A stretch of 64,000 nt of DNA from Euclidia mi (GCA_944739405.2 OX123205.2:41126475-41190474), one strand, 5' to 3'; shown: positions 52,589 to 63,359, counted from the stretch's first letter. Notes: generated by a model not told the origin, from the sequence alone. Numbers and translations: made by a program.

Positions 52589-52623
52589 ACGTCAGGCAGA
52601 AGAAGAAGAGTTACAGGAAAGTG

Positions 52624-52800
52624 AAAAAGATTCTTTTGATTTGATTTATTTATAGATTTTGCTGCCCTGTTTTTCTTGTTTTTAGTGATCCTTTCTACTG
52701 TGAGAGTGGTGGCTGGTTTGATTCTCTGTTAGACCAAAACATTACAAAGCTTTATCCTGACTGATCGCATCATCTAATCTATAATTTATTTTTTATTTAT
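52624..52800. other. short spacer
   Basis: AT-rich spacer between the RTE element and a SINE; nothing recognised. Confidence 0.4.
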
Positions 52801-53059
52801 AGTCTCACGCCTGTATTCCCGAAGAAGTAGGCAGAGGTGTAAATATTACATCCACATTTCGCCATGAATTTTTAGGTCCCACGTAATAGGGGGCGAGACT
52901 ATTGCCGTTACCGGGCACATCACCAGGCTCCGGGCTGCTACTGAGTATTCGGAAAAAACCCAGTAATACTTTTGCCCGACCCGGGAATCGAACCCGGGAC
53001 ATCTGAGCAGCTCAGTTCTTGCAGTCGCATACGCTATCCACTGGACCACGGAGGCAGTC
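52801..53059 (-). repeat. type 2 tRNA-derived SINE, complete
   Basis: On the minus strand: 'gactgcctccgtggtccagt' (A box), 'cccgggttcgattcccgggt' (B box), 'cgggcaaaagtattactggg', the 'ggcaatagtctcgcccccta' tail and 'aggcgtgagact'-like end. Very close to 8911-9157. Confidence 0.82.
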
Positions 53060-53137
53060 CACTAATCTTTAAGCATAACTTATTATATCCTATTCTATTA
53101 CAACAAAAGTTGGTATAGATTAATTTCGGATATTTTG

Positions 53138-53273
53138 ACGACCGGTTGGCGCAGCGGGAGTGTAAGCGACTACTACGCCAAAGGTCGCGGGTTCCATTCC
53201 CGCTCAAGTCAAACATTTATGTGCATGAACATGGATGTTTGTCTTGGACTGGGTGTTTTATGTATAATATGTA
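53138..53273 (+). repeat. type 3-like tRNA-related SINE, partial
   Basis: A box 'ttggcgcagcgggag', B box 'gcgggttccattcccgc', then 'gtcttggactgggtgtttta'. It ends directly at the LINE fragment. Confidence 0.65.
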
Positions 53274-54170
53274 GGACCTTTGTTGTTTAACATGTTCATA
53301 AACGACGTCAGTGATTGCTTCCGTAACACTGACTTCTTTCTTTTTGCAGATGACAAAAAATTTTGTAGGCACATCGAATCATAGCAAGATGCCATATTAC
53401 TGCAACAGGATATCGATAGGCTATCGGAGTGGTCCTTTCGTAATGGCATGTTGTTGAACGTTAATAAATGTACACATATTAAATTTAGTCGGAAACTAAC
53501 GAACATGAGTACCTCATACAATATAAATGGTACAACCTTAAGTGAAACGACTTGCATTAAGGATTTAGGTGTGCTCATAGACAGTAAGCTTACATTTGTG
53601 CCTCATATTGATTTTATCATAAGGAAGTCCTTACGTGTTCTAGGTTTTGTCATACGCAACAGCAAACAATTCCGACAACCGCGTACTAAAATCATGCTGT
53701 ACTACAGCCTAGTCCGTAGTATATTGGAATACTGCAGTGTAGCCTGGCGTCCACATTACGCGGTTCATTCACTTAGGACCGAAAGGGTGCAGAAAAGATT
53801 TTTGAACCATCTTGTTTATACCACAAAAGGAAAAGCAACAAAACATGTCAGTTACAGCGAAAAACTAGATCTCTTTAAAATGCAGTCCTTAGAGAAACGC
53901 AGAGATATGCTAGATGCAAGGTTCGTGTACAATTTACTTCGGAACAAAATCGATAGCCCACAACTCCTAGCCAATATTTCTTTCCGAGTCCCTCGTAAAA
54001 CGCCCAGGAAACCTATCACACCGTTAGTTCCACCCTTTCGCCGAACTAAACATGGAGCAAACTCACCCATTGCACGCTTATGAAGGCTCATAAATGAACG
54101 CAGCGACCTGATCGACATCCACGCTGAGAACATGTCATCCTTTATACTAAAGATGTTCAAACAACGTTGA
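53274..54170 (+). pseudogene. LINE RT C-terminal half, two stops
   Basis: One frame throughout: GPLLFNMFIND, FFLFADDKKF (the FADD variant of the catalytic motif), TAG at 53382-53384, then DIDRLSEWSFRNGMLLNVNK, TCIKDLGVLIDSKLTF, SILEYCSVAWRPHY, RVQKRFLNHLVY, SLEKRRDMLDARFVYNL. A second stop, TGA at 54081-54083, precedes RLINERSDLIDIH and the natural stop at 54168-54170. No frameshifts; only two nonsense changes in about 300 codons. RT motif A and everything upstream are missing. Confidence 0.82.
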
Positions 54171-54415
54171 TATTAAAATGTATGTTTTAGTAAATTTTCT
54201 TATAATGCTAAGTCACCTTTTCATTAGAGACTCAAAATCATTAATTATTGTTACTAGGCTTGTGTGTCGCTAAATAATTGTAAACACATTGCATGCTGTG
54301 TTTGCCTATAATTGGTTGTGCAGTAGTGATAAGACACTTATAAACTATTATATATTAAATTAATTCCACTGTAACAACTGTTGGTAAACCATATTAAATA
54401 AATAAATAAATATGT
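53274..54415 (+). mobile_element. 5'-truncated CR1/Jockey-group LINE with 3' tail
   Basis: Starts in the RT core (GPLLFNMFINDVSDCF) and runs to an (aaat)n-type tail at about 54394-54415. Related to, but a different family from, the LINE at 26057-30119. Confidence 0.8.
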
Positions 54416-54555
54416 ATTTACAAAAAATATATATATATGTATGTTTATCCATTATCTAGTACCCATAACACAAGCTCTGCTTAGCTTGGGACTAGATGGT
54501 GATGTGTGTATGTTGTAGAATATTATTTATATTATTATATTATTCTGTTACGCAA

Positions 54556-54625
54556 ATCAAAATCGGTCTGTGTGGAGAACCTTGCGGGAGGCCTATGTCC
54601 AGCAGTGGACGTCTCTAGACTGACC
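54556..54625 (+). repeat. RTE-type LINE 3' end relic
   Basis: 'atcggtctgtgtggagaacc', 'ttgcgggaggcctatgtcca', 'gcagtggacgtctctagact'. Matches the end of the 36005-36144 fragment. Confidence 0.65.
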
Positions 54626-54739
54626 CTGATGACTGTGTTACGCAGAAACTACTGAACAGCTGTCTCTACTTTATAATAACTAACTTAGTCCTAAAACACT
54701 ATCTAAGAAATATATGCAGAATATACAAAGATATAAATA

Positions 54740-55119
54740 TAAAGGGTGTAAAAAGACCCTTAACGAAAACTGAAATCCCATATTGTACCAATCACTACGG
54801 ATATTTTTTACTTCGGCAACATACCAGGGAAACCACTGGTTCAGGAGATATTGAGGCTCAGAGTCACTATAGGATTTTTCAAATTAGGTACAAAATTGAT
54901 GCATTTACCCCGCCAATATGTTCTATAGATTTTCCTATGACCCCATGGATAAGCAGATATTTCGAGCAATACATGCGCGCACTATTTATAGCGGCTTTAA
55001 AAATGTGTCTACGTAAATAAAACTTCATTTCCCAGTTATCATTTTTGCTTATTATGACTTGGCAAGATGTCCAAAACGAGTAGACTTCGTCTTGGTGATG
55101 GGTTTTGTTACATCCTGTA
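54740..55119. mobile_element. MITE, TA target, Tc1/mariner-like ends
   Basis: Left end TAAAGGGTGTAAAAAGACCC and right end (inverted) TACAGGATGTAACAAAACCC match at about 17 of 20 positions. TA is present at 54738-54739 and 55120-55121. 380 bp, no transposase. The TA target suggests, but does not prove, the Tc1/mariner group. Confidence 0.6.
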
Positions 55120-55121
55120 TA

Positions 55122-55639
55122 CATCGTAATATTGAATTTGGAATAGTTTGACTTTATCTTAGGAATAACTTTTATTATAATAATAAAAATTGCCCCCTAG
55201 ACGCATAAAATCAAACACAGCAAATAAGAATTCACCTTACAGAATTTAGTCGGTCGGTGCTCTAAATATTTTCTTGTTTTTCTCGTTTTACTAAGCGGCC
55301 TTTCTCCAATACTGATTAAATTCTTAGAATTTTGAAGGCTTTTGTCGTTCGATGTTTTTATCTAGTATCAGCTTCAAGGCATCAAATTTGTGAAAATGCG
55401 ATTGATTTATAATAAATTTAAAGTTTTTGGAAACTAGTGTTGACAGCTGTTTTGATCATTATGAATAGATCGTATCTGGCGTGCTCTTTGAACTTAGATA
55501 TTGACGTGTTACGCCCATTTTTCCCGTTTTGCTTCCAGCTCAGGATTTTTTTGGTATTTCACTGTAGGTATGCGACTTTATGAGTGCCTGTTTATATACG
55601 CAATCATAGCTACGAACCCGCATTTTATAATAATTTAAC
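55122..55639. other. no recognisable feature
   Basis: AT-rich; nothing supported. Confidence 0.45.
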
Positions 55640-55806
55640 CGTTTCTGCCTCATTCCGCGGGCATTTCAGGAAATTCCTGCTTAGTGCACCCTTTCGGTCG
55701 CCAATGAAAATACATATATGCCAAATTTCAGCTTCTTGCGCCGTGAAGTTTCAGATTTGCGCTGTCTGTCAGTCATTCAGTAACGCAAGAATTTTATATG
55801 TACAGA
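55640..55806 (-). repeat. Helitron-like element, 3' truncated
   Basis: On the minus strand begins A|TCTGTACATATAAAATTC (55806), 'ttgcgttactgaatgactga', 'aagctgaaatttggcatata', 'gcactaagcaggaatttcct'. The CTAG end is missing. Confidence 0.65.
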
Positions 55807-55811
55807 TTACT

Positions 55812-56105
55812 TGCAGAGCGGCGATAGCCCAGTGGTGTGCGTAACGGGCAGTCCGTTACGCACAGACGAGACGATGGTCTCGGGTTCGATCTCCAGTTAC
55901 CTCGGGCACACACCTCTGACTTTTCGAAGTTACTTATGTGTGTATTAAAAATGTTAATTATCGCTCGCTTAATAATGTGCCCGGTAGATAAGATAGATAG
56001 GCAATAGGCTCGCCCCCTTTTACATTGGGACCTAAACATAACTGGCGAAATGCGGGTGTGTAATACACCTCTGCCTACCACTGCGGGGATATAGGCGAGA
56101 GTCTT
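55812..56105 (+). repeat. chimeric SINE: type 1 head, type 2 tail
   Basis: The head 'gcggcgatagcccagtggtg' (A box) and 'ctcgggttcgatctcc' (B box) runs through 'gacttttcgaagttacttat' to 'ttaattatcgctcgctta' (about 55975). It then switches to the type 2 tail 'gtgcccggtaga ... ggcaataggctcgccccctt ... cctctgcctaccactgcggg'. The head contains a perfect 12-bp inverted repeat around 'gcagt' (55839-55867). Confidence 0.75.
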
Positions 56106-57389
56106 TAAAAAAAAATAGTTATCATAAGGTTTAGTGAAATCAGAAACTTAACTAGAAAGACGAAATACTAAAGGTTACAATACAAAATAGTGGCATCACA
56201 TAAAAACGAGTGCTATACATAATAGATGTTGGAGGTGCGTGAACGATGATATTTTATTCAGTAAGTAGGCTGAGGTTTAGATCATTGACTTTAAATGTTG
56301 AATGCGGAATGGATTGTCGGGAAAACGAACAGTTTCTAGGGAATTTTATCGAAGAGTGCTTAGATTTGGAAACTCGTTACCCTTTTGAAGAGATTGGAAT
56401 ACTTAGTGTCCACTTTTTTATTTGGGTTGACTCCGTTTTTTTCGTAGACCATCACGCATATTAGTGATCCTCTAAGTGGTTGTCTGGATTTGGAAGAATA
56501 TGATTTTTTCATAGAGCGACGGCCATCTGACCGCCACAATCTAGCGGTATAGCTAACAGTTTCAGGCTATTTGAGTGTATCGACTCCATTTTACGACTGA
56601 CCAAGATCTTTATGAAAGTCGGATCCGATGTCAAGCGTGCTTTCTGGGCAGGAATGACATTTCTATTAATTGAATTATAAAAAATAGTAGTTTTACATGT
56701 AATGTATCTTGTTTTCAGCCTTTTTTAATACGACAGGGAATCATGTAAGATTTTGATTAATGCTGCTTTTAGTAAGGTTTACTTCAAAAGGCAAACAGTA
56801 TGTAGGCTGTAATCCCTTTGAAGATTCACTTAACATAGACATTAATTTCACCAATCCAAATATCTTTATTGCTTTTTCGCCATCAAAAATTACTTTGTTC
56901 TCCATAGTGTTAGTATGAAAGACGACAAAGTTATATTTACGGTATTTTGTATATGTGTCTTTTAGCACCACAGCAGGTGTGGCGACTGATGCACATATTG
57001 CTGATCAGTAAACATTAAGCAACTACTACAAGTGCATTTCATTCGGTATAAAAGGCCTTGGAGAGTTTAGCGCCGCCTCCCGTGCTATTAGAGTATCTGT
57101 GAATATAGATTGCTCTTTGGCATTTCGAAGGCCGTCTGTTAAAGGTTAAGAGACGGATAATTTCTGTTGAACGGTTGCCTCCATTGTCCGTGATTTGTTA
57201 TTAATAGTCTTGGTATTTATGGTATTTGATCTATAAAACAATATGGGATAAATAAGGTCGGCTTTTGAGCTGGTATACGAGATTAACAAAGGTCATCTGG
57301 TCGTGTCTAGGATATATAGGTATCCAACATGATAAAGTAACAGATATTTCAGTTTTCATCATAGGTTTGAATTTTTTTTGCAGCCTTGA
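56106..57389. other. no recognisable gene
   Basis: The 72-codon plus frame (56246-56464) and 76-codon minus frame (56741-56971) have no recognisable domain or splice context. No repeats recognised. Confidence 0.4.
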
Positions 57390-57390
57390 G

Positions 57391-57447
57391 GGAGGTCAGT
57401 TATATTTTGTCCAGCAGTAGACGTTTATCGGCTGATATGATGATGAA
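57391..57447 (+). repeat. RTE-type 3' end relic
   Basis: 'gagggaggtcagttatattt' then 'tgtccagcagtagacgttta' and 'ggctgatatgatgatga'. Confidence 0.55.
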
Positions 57448-57662
57448 TTATTATTCATTTTATCCATCATATTTGGTGTGAGAAAACTAGGTGACGCACC
57501 TTGTGAATAGAGTGATTGTTTATAGGTTTTGTCATTCATGTAAAGAAAATTAAAATAAAACCAAATTTGTTACGTTATTTAGGAAGAAAGACTTTTACTT
57601 TCACACTATCAATCAGTAGCAAGTAAAAAGAACATTTCATTTTTTTTCTATTCAAACATGAA

Positions 57663-57845
57663 CTAGATTCCAGCCACGGCTCCGCTCGCGTGGGTTCAAA
57701 TGTCGCAATAAATATTTGTCTTTGTCTTATTCCGAAGTATAAAATATATATTACTGCAAATAATCATCTAAATCCATCCAGTACTTTTTGCGTGAAATAA
57801 CTATTTCTCTCAAACTTATATGTATTTAAAAATAGTACATATAGC
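57663..57845 (-). repeat. Helitron-like repeat, 5' end unclear
   Basis: On the minus strand: 'ttcacgcaaaaagtactgga', 'tggatttagatgattatttg', ending 'cgagcggagccgtggctgga' and CTAG at 57663-57666. Resembles the termini of 38669-41116. Confidence 0.6.
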
Positions 57846-58451
57846 TAGTTTAATACTTTACTGTATCTACAACGTACACGCAAGACTGTCTAGTTCCCAA
57901 CTAAGCAGAACTTCATTATTGGTATAAGACACAAAAATCCATTCTTCTATTTTTGTCTAAACCCAATCGTCTTCAGAAAAGCCAATAGAATTAACACCGA
58001 AAATCTTCCAATACTGCCAAGGTCACTCAGATATATGAGACGTTCAATACCCTTAAATCATCCGGTTCCATTTTGTAGTCGGTATTGCCAGCCTTAGAAA
58101 TTTAAACTCAAAGAACAATGGTCGGTTCCCATACAAAGGTGGACCAGAATTTCTTTTTTCACGTCTATTGCTGTGGAGTTGTTTATCAATATTTTTATGT
58201 TACTTTATTTAACTTTAGTATATATATGAATTTTAAAAACTTGGGATTACCTTTTTTATTCTATAAAAAGTATGTTTGAGGTTATGAACTAAGTAAATTG
58301 TGTTTTTATTTAGTTTATTCGTAAAAATAAATACATTAAACTATTCTGGTACCTAATATATGTGTGTAGAAAAACATGTTCTTCTAACAAACTAAAAAAC
58401 TCAATTCATAGCAAGCGAGGAACGATTGACGTTGATGTACCGGGTATAACA
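57846..58451. other. no recognisable feature
   Basis: AT-rich; nothing supported. Confidence 0.45.
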
Positions 58452-58459
58452 GTGACAGA

Positions 58460-59313
58460 TAGGGATGATGCGTATATACTGGTACAGGTATAAATACCCA
58501 GTATGAACATGGCAGTACGCATACCGGGTATGTACGGTAGAGACCCGGACCGTACCCGATAGGTATTGTACGAACTGCGCGCCGAACGAAGTCGCACATC
58601 GCATGACAGTACCGTGCCGGCCCGTACGTACCTATACCTGATCATAAGTTGTACCCGGTCTACGTTCGACACCGCGCCGCGCCCCGAACCGCTAGCGCCC
58701 GCCTCGTCGGGTACGGCGCGGCGGCGGGGCGACGCCGACGGCGGGTGCGACAATTCATTCATGATAAAGAAGTTAATTGCGTAAATAATGTTAGAGAGCA
58801 GTGTTTCAATGACTTCTGACGAACAAGGATTGTTCGCTTAAGAAGATAGAGGTGATTTTAAAGTGGATGAAAATATAAGATGATATTAGGTGTACTGAGG
58901 TCGACAATTTTATTTTGAACTGTTTTGATGTTTTTTAAAGTTCTTACAATTTAAGAAATTATCATTTTTTGTGGCGTTTTCCCGGGCAATCTAACTATAT
59001 AGATAAGTAAACTTACCAAGCCAAACTCTATCTAAATATATAGGTATGTATTCCTCGTTTAAAGTAATAAAGTATAGTCTGAAAACCTAAATAACTGGAA
59101 AGTGCGGGTCCCCCATGTCAATTAGACCTGGGTGAGCCAAAAGAGTCATCAAACTGATGAAAAAGTCTGTAAGAGCCTCCAAAAGGAAGCCGTCAAAGAC
59201 CTGCCCTGAAAATACCTATAGGTATTTTAATACTGGGTTTCTGTACTGGGTGCATGGCCATACCCGTACCCGTGAGGCCGGGTATGGAATGTAGCAGGTA
59301 TATCTCATGCCTA
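58460..59313. mobile_element. non-autonomous hAT-like element, 8-bp TSD
   Basis: Flanked by a perfect 8-bp duplication GTGACAGA (58452-58459 and 59314-59321). Ends TAGGGATGA and TCATGCCTA (inverted, one mismatch). The 8-bp target and short TIR are typical of hAT. The left 330 bp is GC-rich with many 'accgggta/tacccgg' motifs, and related motifs recur at the right end (59265-59300). Frames at 58384-58762 are chance frames; no transposase. Confidence 0.8.
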
Positions 59314-59321
59314 GTGACAGA

Positions 59322-59872
59322 TACCGAAATGGCGTATTTGTTCCATTTCACGTCATTCACGTCAAATCTTAGATATTTCATTACAAAAAACGATTATATA
59401 ATACGTAATAAAAATATTTTTAATATTTTATATGTAACTAAAACACCTATTGATATTTTATTGTAAAAGTTATATTTTATTTTATTACAAAGTAACACAA
59501 ATTCTTATGTATCATATCGTATAATGAAACGCATATTTTGACAATAAGGATATGGCTGCGTTCATAACATTTCATTATTGTTTAGGGGTATAGTTTAAAA
59601 AATAAACTGTAAATACATTATTTCTTTCTCCCAAGTCCTAAAAATATGTATTTGCTTTGATCAAAATATTAAAAAAATGTACTTTTTTTGGTATAGGACT
59701 CATTATCAGACGTGCTAAAGGCCAAAGTGACCATTGTTCTTTAAATGTAAATTAAGATATAAATAGTATTGTCACTATATTCATTGCTTGCTCGTAATCT
59801 GGACTTAAAATCGCTAGGTTTATTTAGTTTTGTGATATATGTCTTGTTACAAAGAGCGTGCTATATTAAGCA
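59322..59872. other. no recognisable feature
   Basis: AT-rich; nothing supported. Confidence 0.45.
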
Positions 59873-60111
59873 CTAGTTGAGCCAATAGTTGCATCCACTT
59901 TATTTAGGGTTACAGTACTGCACCGCACCCTTACCTCACAGCGTTATGTAATATAGCCTATAGCCTCCCTTGATAAATAGGTTATCCAACGAAAAAATTA
60001 TTATTTAAATCGCTAATCACTTAAGAAGCGCTAATCTTAGGAACGAGTGGTTCCTAAGATTAGTGCATTCAACCAAACAAACTCTTCAGTTTTAATATAA
60101 TTAACAATAGA
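59873..60111 (-). mobile_element. Helitron-like element with internal inverted duplication
   Basis: On the minus strand starts A|TCTATTG at 60111, 'actgaagagtttgtttggtt', then 'ctaatcttaggaac', and ends 'actattggctcaaCTAG' at 59873 followed by T. At 60031-60063 a 14-bp arm is perfectly inverted around a 5-nt loop, which sister copies lack. Confidence 0.7.
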
Positions 60112-60352
60112 TAGTTTAATAATGCTAAATGATGGTCGAGTGGTTCTCTCGCAATTCGCCGGTGCATTCAAACAAGCGAGACGCCACTGTGTGCATAAGC
60201 GAGATGAATTATTGGCCAAACCAGCATTTTAAAACCGGTTAGCGTTACTCAAAAACAGCATGCTATATTGTTTACACCAAATGCAAGCTTTTATTATTTT
60301 AATTATGTTTTTCTGTTTATGATGTATGTCTGATATCTGTGTTCGTCACCTG
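60112..60352. other. no recognisable feature
   Basis: Nothing supported. Confidence 0.4.
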
Positions 60353-60422
60353 GGGTTACCACCTAAGATCAGGGTTGATTTATGGTCTTCGCCATAATCA
60401 ACATAAGCCTGAGTGGTAACCT
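60353..60422. repeat. about 30-bp-stem hairpin
   Basis: 'ggggttaccacc' pairs with 'ggtaacctc' and 'ggttgatttatgg' with 'ccataatcaac' around a 6-nt 'tcttcg' loop, giving an imperfect stem of about 30 bp. It could be a tiny MITE or an expressed hairpin; no evidence decides. Confidence 0.55.
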
Positions 60423-60795
60423 CGTTTTTATAGCATACCTACTTGTTATTTTGTAGTGTCTGTGTTTACGTAATATTTAACAGTTGTGTATGTTATAAAA
60501 ATAAATGCATTTTCTTCTTCTTCTTCTTCAATAATATAATGCTTAGTGTACAAACTGTTCCATATCAGAGCTGTGCGTGTACACTGATTTCTATATAAAT
60601 TATCATGAAAGTAATTTTGACAAAACTGTTTATATATACCTACCATAGATATAATCCACATTTAAACAAACCGAAAGCTTTAGTAGATTAAGATGAGGCA
60701 TCTTTTATTATGTTTTTTTTTAATTATCGCTACCTAAAGAATCAAAGAAAATTGTTTAACATTTTTACTGATATGAAGTAGGTATAAATGTAATA

Positions 60796-60853
60796 AACAT
60801 AAATGCTCAAGTTAATATGATCAAATTATCATATTAACTTGAGCATTTATGTT
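60796..60853. repeat. perfect 26-bp-stem hairpin
   Basis: The arms 60796-60821 and 60828-60853 are perfectly complementary, with loop 'caaatt' (60822-60827). The arm begins AACATAAATGCTCAAG. It lies in AT-rich DNA with no other feature. Confidence 0.85.
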
Positions 60854-60899
60854 GTCAAGTAATCGAAATTACTGCATAAATGGTAAAGTGACACAGTCA

Positions 60900-60955
60900 T
60901 TTACACACACATACACGCCCACACACACACACGCACGCACATACACATATACAGC
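60900..60955. repeat. (CA)n-type microsatellite
   Basis: Imperfect 'cacaca/cgcaca' run. Confidence 0.75.
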
Positions 60956-61410
60956 AACATTTTGTGCTATTTATAATTATTCATTTGAATCTGGGTCCAA
61001 ATGAAAAAATAAATAAAAAAGAAATCCCTATTGTTTGATTGTTACTTTCTCCACAATATTGCTCAAAATATCTGATCACCATCTGACTAGTATTACCATG
61101 GATATATGGCAATTAAATTCCTAGGGCTCAATGCATTAAATTCGCAAATTATCTTTTATCCCATTCTACCATCTACGCAGTCAAATCTCCCTCCCCTAAA
61201 TCATCATTGACACGTTCTGTCTAATCCAAACTTCTGTCAATTTGTCCCAATCGTTATTTGACGTGAGCAAATTTTTTCGACATGTGTCGTATCATCACTT
61301 CATTTCCAATAGGCCTGAGGCCGGATGATATCTCATCGAGTGGCTTAGGATGTGACCACGGGTGGCTGATAGTCTGCCGCTGAAATTCTGCTGGCAAATT
61401 ACTTATATAG
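60956..61410. other. no recognisable feature
   Basis: Nothing supported. Confidence 0.45.
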
Positions 61411-61420
61411 ATACATACGT

Positions 61421-61686
61421 AGTCTCACACTGTTGGTTTCGCGGCATAAATGTGCGCGTGGGATTGGGAGGTCTCGGGTTCGATTCCCGGGTCGGGCAAA
61501 GTATTATTAGGTTTTTCCGTTAGGAAATTCTCAGTAGCAGCTCGAAGTCTGGTAATGTACCCGATAAGGCAATAGGCTCGCCCCCTATTATGTGGGACTA
61601 AAATAAAGCTGGCAAAAAGTGGGTGTAGCAATATACCTCTGCCTACCTCTTCGGGGATATAGGCGTGAGACTATGTATGTATGAAT
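61421..61686 (+). repeat. type 2 SINE bounded by inverted tail copies
   Basis: The B box 'cgggttcgattcccgggtcg' and the full type 2 tail are present. The left edge (61411-61428, 'atacatacgtagtctcac') is an inverted copy of the right edge ('gtgagactatgtatgtat'), so a second, reversed tail precedes the head. Confidence 0.75.
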
Positions 61687-63209
61687 GTAATTAACAACAA
61701 TTGATTTTCATATACATAAGAACATGTTGGATCAAGCCATTATAATGTCTTCCCGACCGATTTAAGCCACAGCGGCTTGTCTTTATATGAAACTTGTGTA
61801 CTACGCGGGACATATTAAAGTCCACAAGTATGTGCGTATACACGTGCACTCTCTATTCCCTCACTCTCATAGTCAGAACGAAGAGATAGTATAGTATACT
61901 ATAGTAATAATATCTATGCTGTTGCGTTTTGTGCGATGAGTGAGAGTGACCTGATTTTGATTCCTGGTATTCGATGTACATGGGCGGCGCTAATCTCTTA
62001 CCACCAGGAGATTTCTCTGCTCATAAGTTAACAAAAATGCTCTCCGACAAGAGCGAAACCAAAGCTTACAGTAAACCGCAAACTATTCGCACATGGCTCA
62101 CACGACCATACATCTTAAAACCCGTACGATATAGGGTGTAAATGTCCTGAGGGATATCAAAGTTGATGACGAAAGTATATACGCGGCTCATAAGGAACTG
62201 GCGGTCGATCGAGTGAGTTATTCGGTAAATATATTTTTGCTCGAGGCCAGAATGTCTATTACTTTTGGTAAAGGAGTACGCTTTTGAATGTTTTGAAGAA
62301 TTTTTGACTGTTTTGGTGTAAAGGCTTAAGTAGGCTTGCCATTGCAAGTTTGTTGCGTATTGTAGGTTAAGATACGAATTTGTGTGATCTTGTTATATCG
62401 AGTCTGTGTGTACTTTGTGTCCTCGCTGGAGTCTGAAATGACGTGGATATGACTGTTATTATTTTAATTTATTGATTAATTTTTTATCTGAAATGACTAT
62501 TTAATTTAAAACGGGGCATGGAGTTTTAGGAGCAATTACACTCAACCTAAGTACCCATCTAAAAAAAATTACAAACATATTTTGGAATGCCGTCCGAATC
62601 GTTCTGAAAAATGGTAATAATATGTGTATTTTGAATGATTATTTGGGACTTGATTGAATACATGGCGTAGTGTTTTAAGTGATTGCTTTGCTGATTAACA
62701 TAGAGTCAACTGTTAGCGTTGTTATCCACTTATTTGTGTGTTTGTAAATGGCACTTTAATATTGGACCTCATCGTTGAGGTCTTAAAAAAGTCGAAAACC
62801 TAATACAAAACATTTTTTAATTCTAATTATTGACATCACACAAGGCAGGTACATTTTACTAAATACTATTGTAGCAAGGAAATGCAATTTAATTGAACAA
62901 ATTTATCACCCACTTTCTTACCCACAGCCCCAGTTTCAAACACATAAATGCACCAAGTATACATCGTTTAATGTTTACGCAATTAAACTTGTAATGCACC
63001 TCACGTCTCTCCAGTAATAGGGGATGAAAACACAACACCCTTCAGTCGTAGTAATAGAAATATTGCGTAATTAATATTGTACATTAAGGGGTTGCCTGAT
63101 TGGTTGGTTTATTGTTGATAATTATTGTGTTTACACGAGGTTGTGTTGATGTGATTTGTCTTGTCCGTTGATGTTGTGATGATATTTTTGTTCGGTTTGT
63201 GTTTTGTGT
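61687..63209. other. no recognisable feature
   Basis: 1.5 kb without repeats or frames that I can interpret. The 93-codon minus frame at 62066-62347 has no recognisable motif. Confidence 0.4.
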
Positions 63210-63214
63210 CAACA

Positions 63215-63345
63215 CTTCCATAGGTGGACGTGTGACCGGAAGTGGCACTTACATCAAAGCGCTACCATGCTCTGGAGGATACAAAGGCTGACGGTCCTGG
63301 TTCTTGTCTCAGGGCAAGAATCGTTTGACAACGCTGCCACCGGAG
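63215..63345 (+). repeat. dispersed repeat, copy 3 of 3
   Basis: 'acgtgtgaccggaagtggca', 'cttacatcaaagcgctacca', 'ggtcctggttcttgtctcag'. Plus-strand counterpart of 6240-6360 and 7780-7950. Confidence 0.5.
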
Positions 63346-63359
63346 TTGACCACCACTCA

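Larger units (their letters stand above)
49051..52608 (+). mobile_element. RTE-type LINE, full span, broken; 15-bp TSD
   Basis: Flanked by AGTTACAGGAAGGTG (49036-49050) and AGTTACAGGAAAGTG (52609-52623), one mismatch. Contains a 5' UTR (49051-49210), endonuclease, RT and a 3' end with an 'agaagaagaag' repeat tail typical of RTE. The single ORF is split by a solo LTR (50565-50953), a nonsense codon (51283-51285) and a 4-bp duplication (51840-51847). Without the LTR it is about 3.17 kb, normal for RTE. Confidence 0.9.

Noticed and set aside
58384..58784. Frames of 67-118 codons near the GC-rich block
   Set aside because: They overlap in multiple frames inside a hAT-like non-autonomous element with no recognisable protein.
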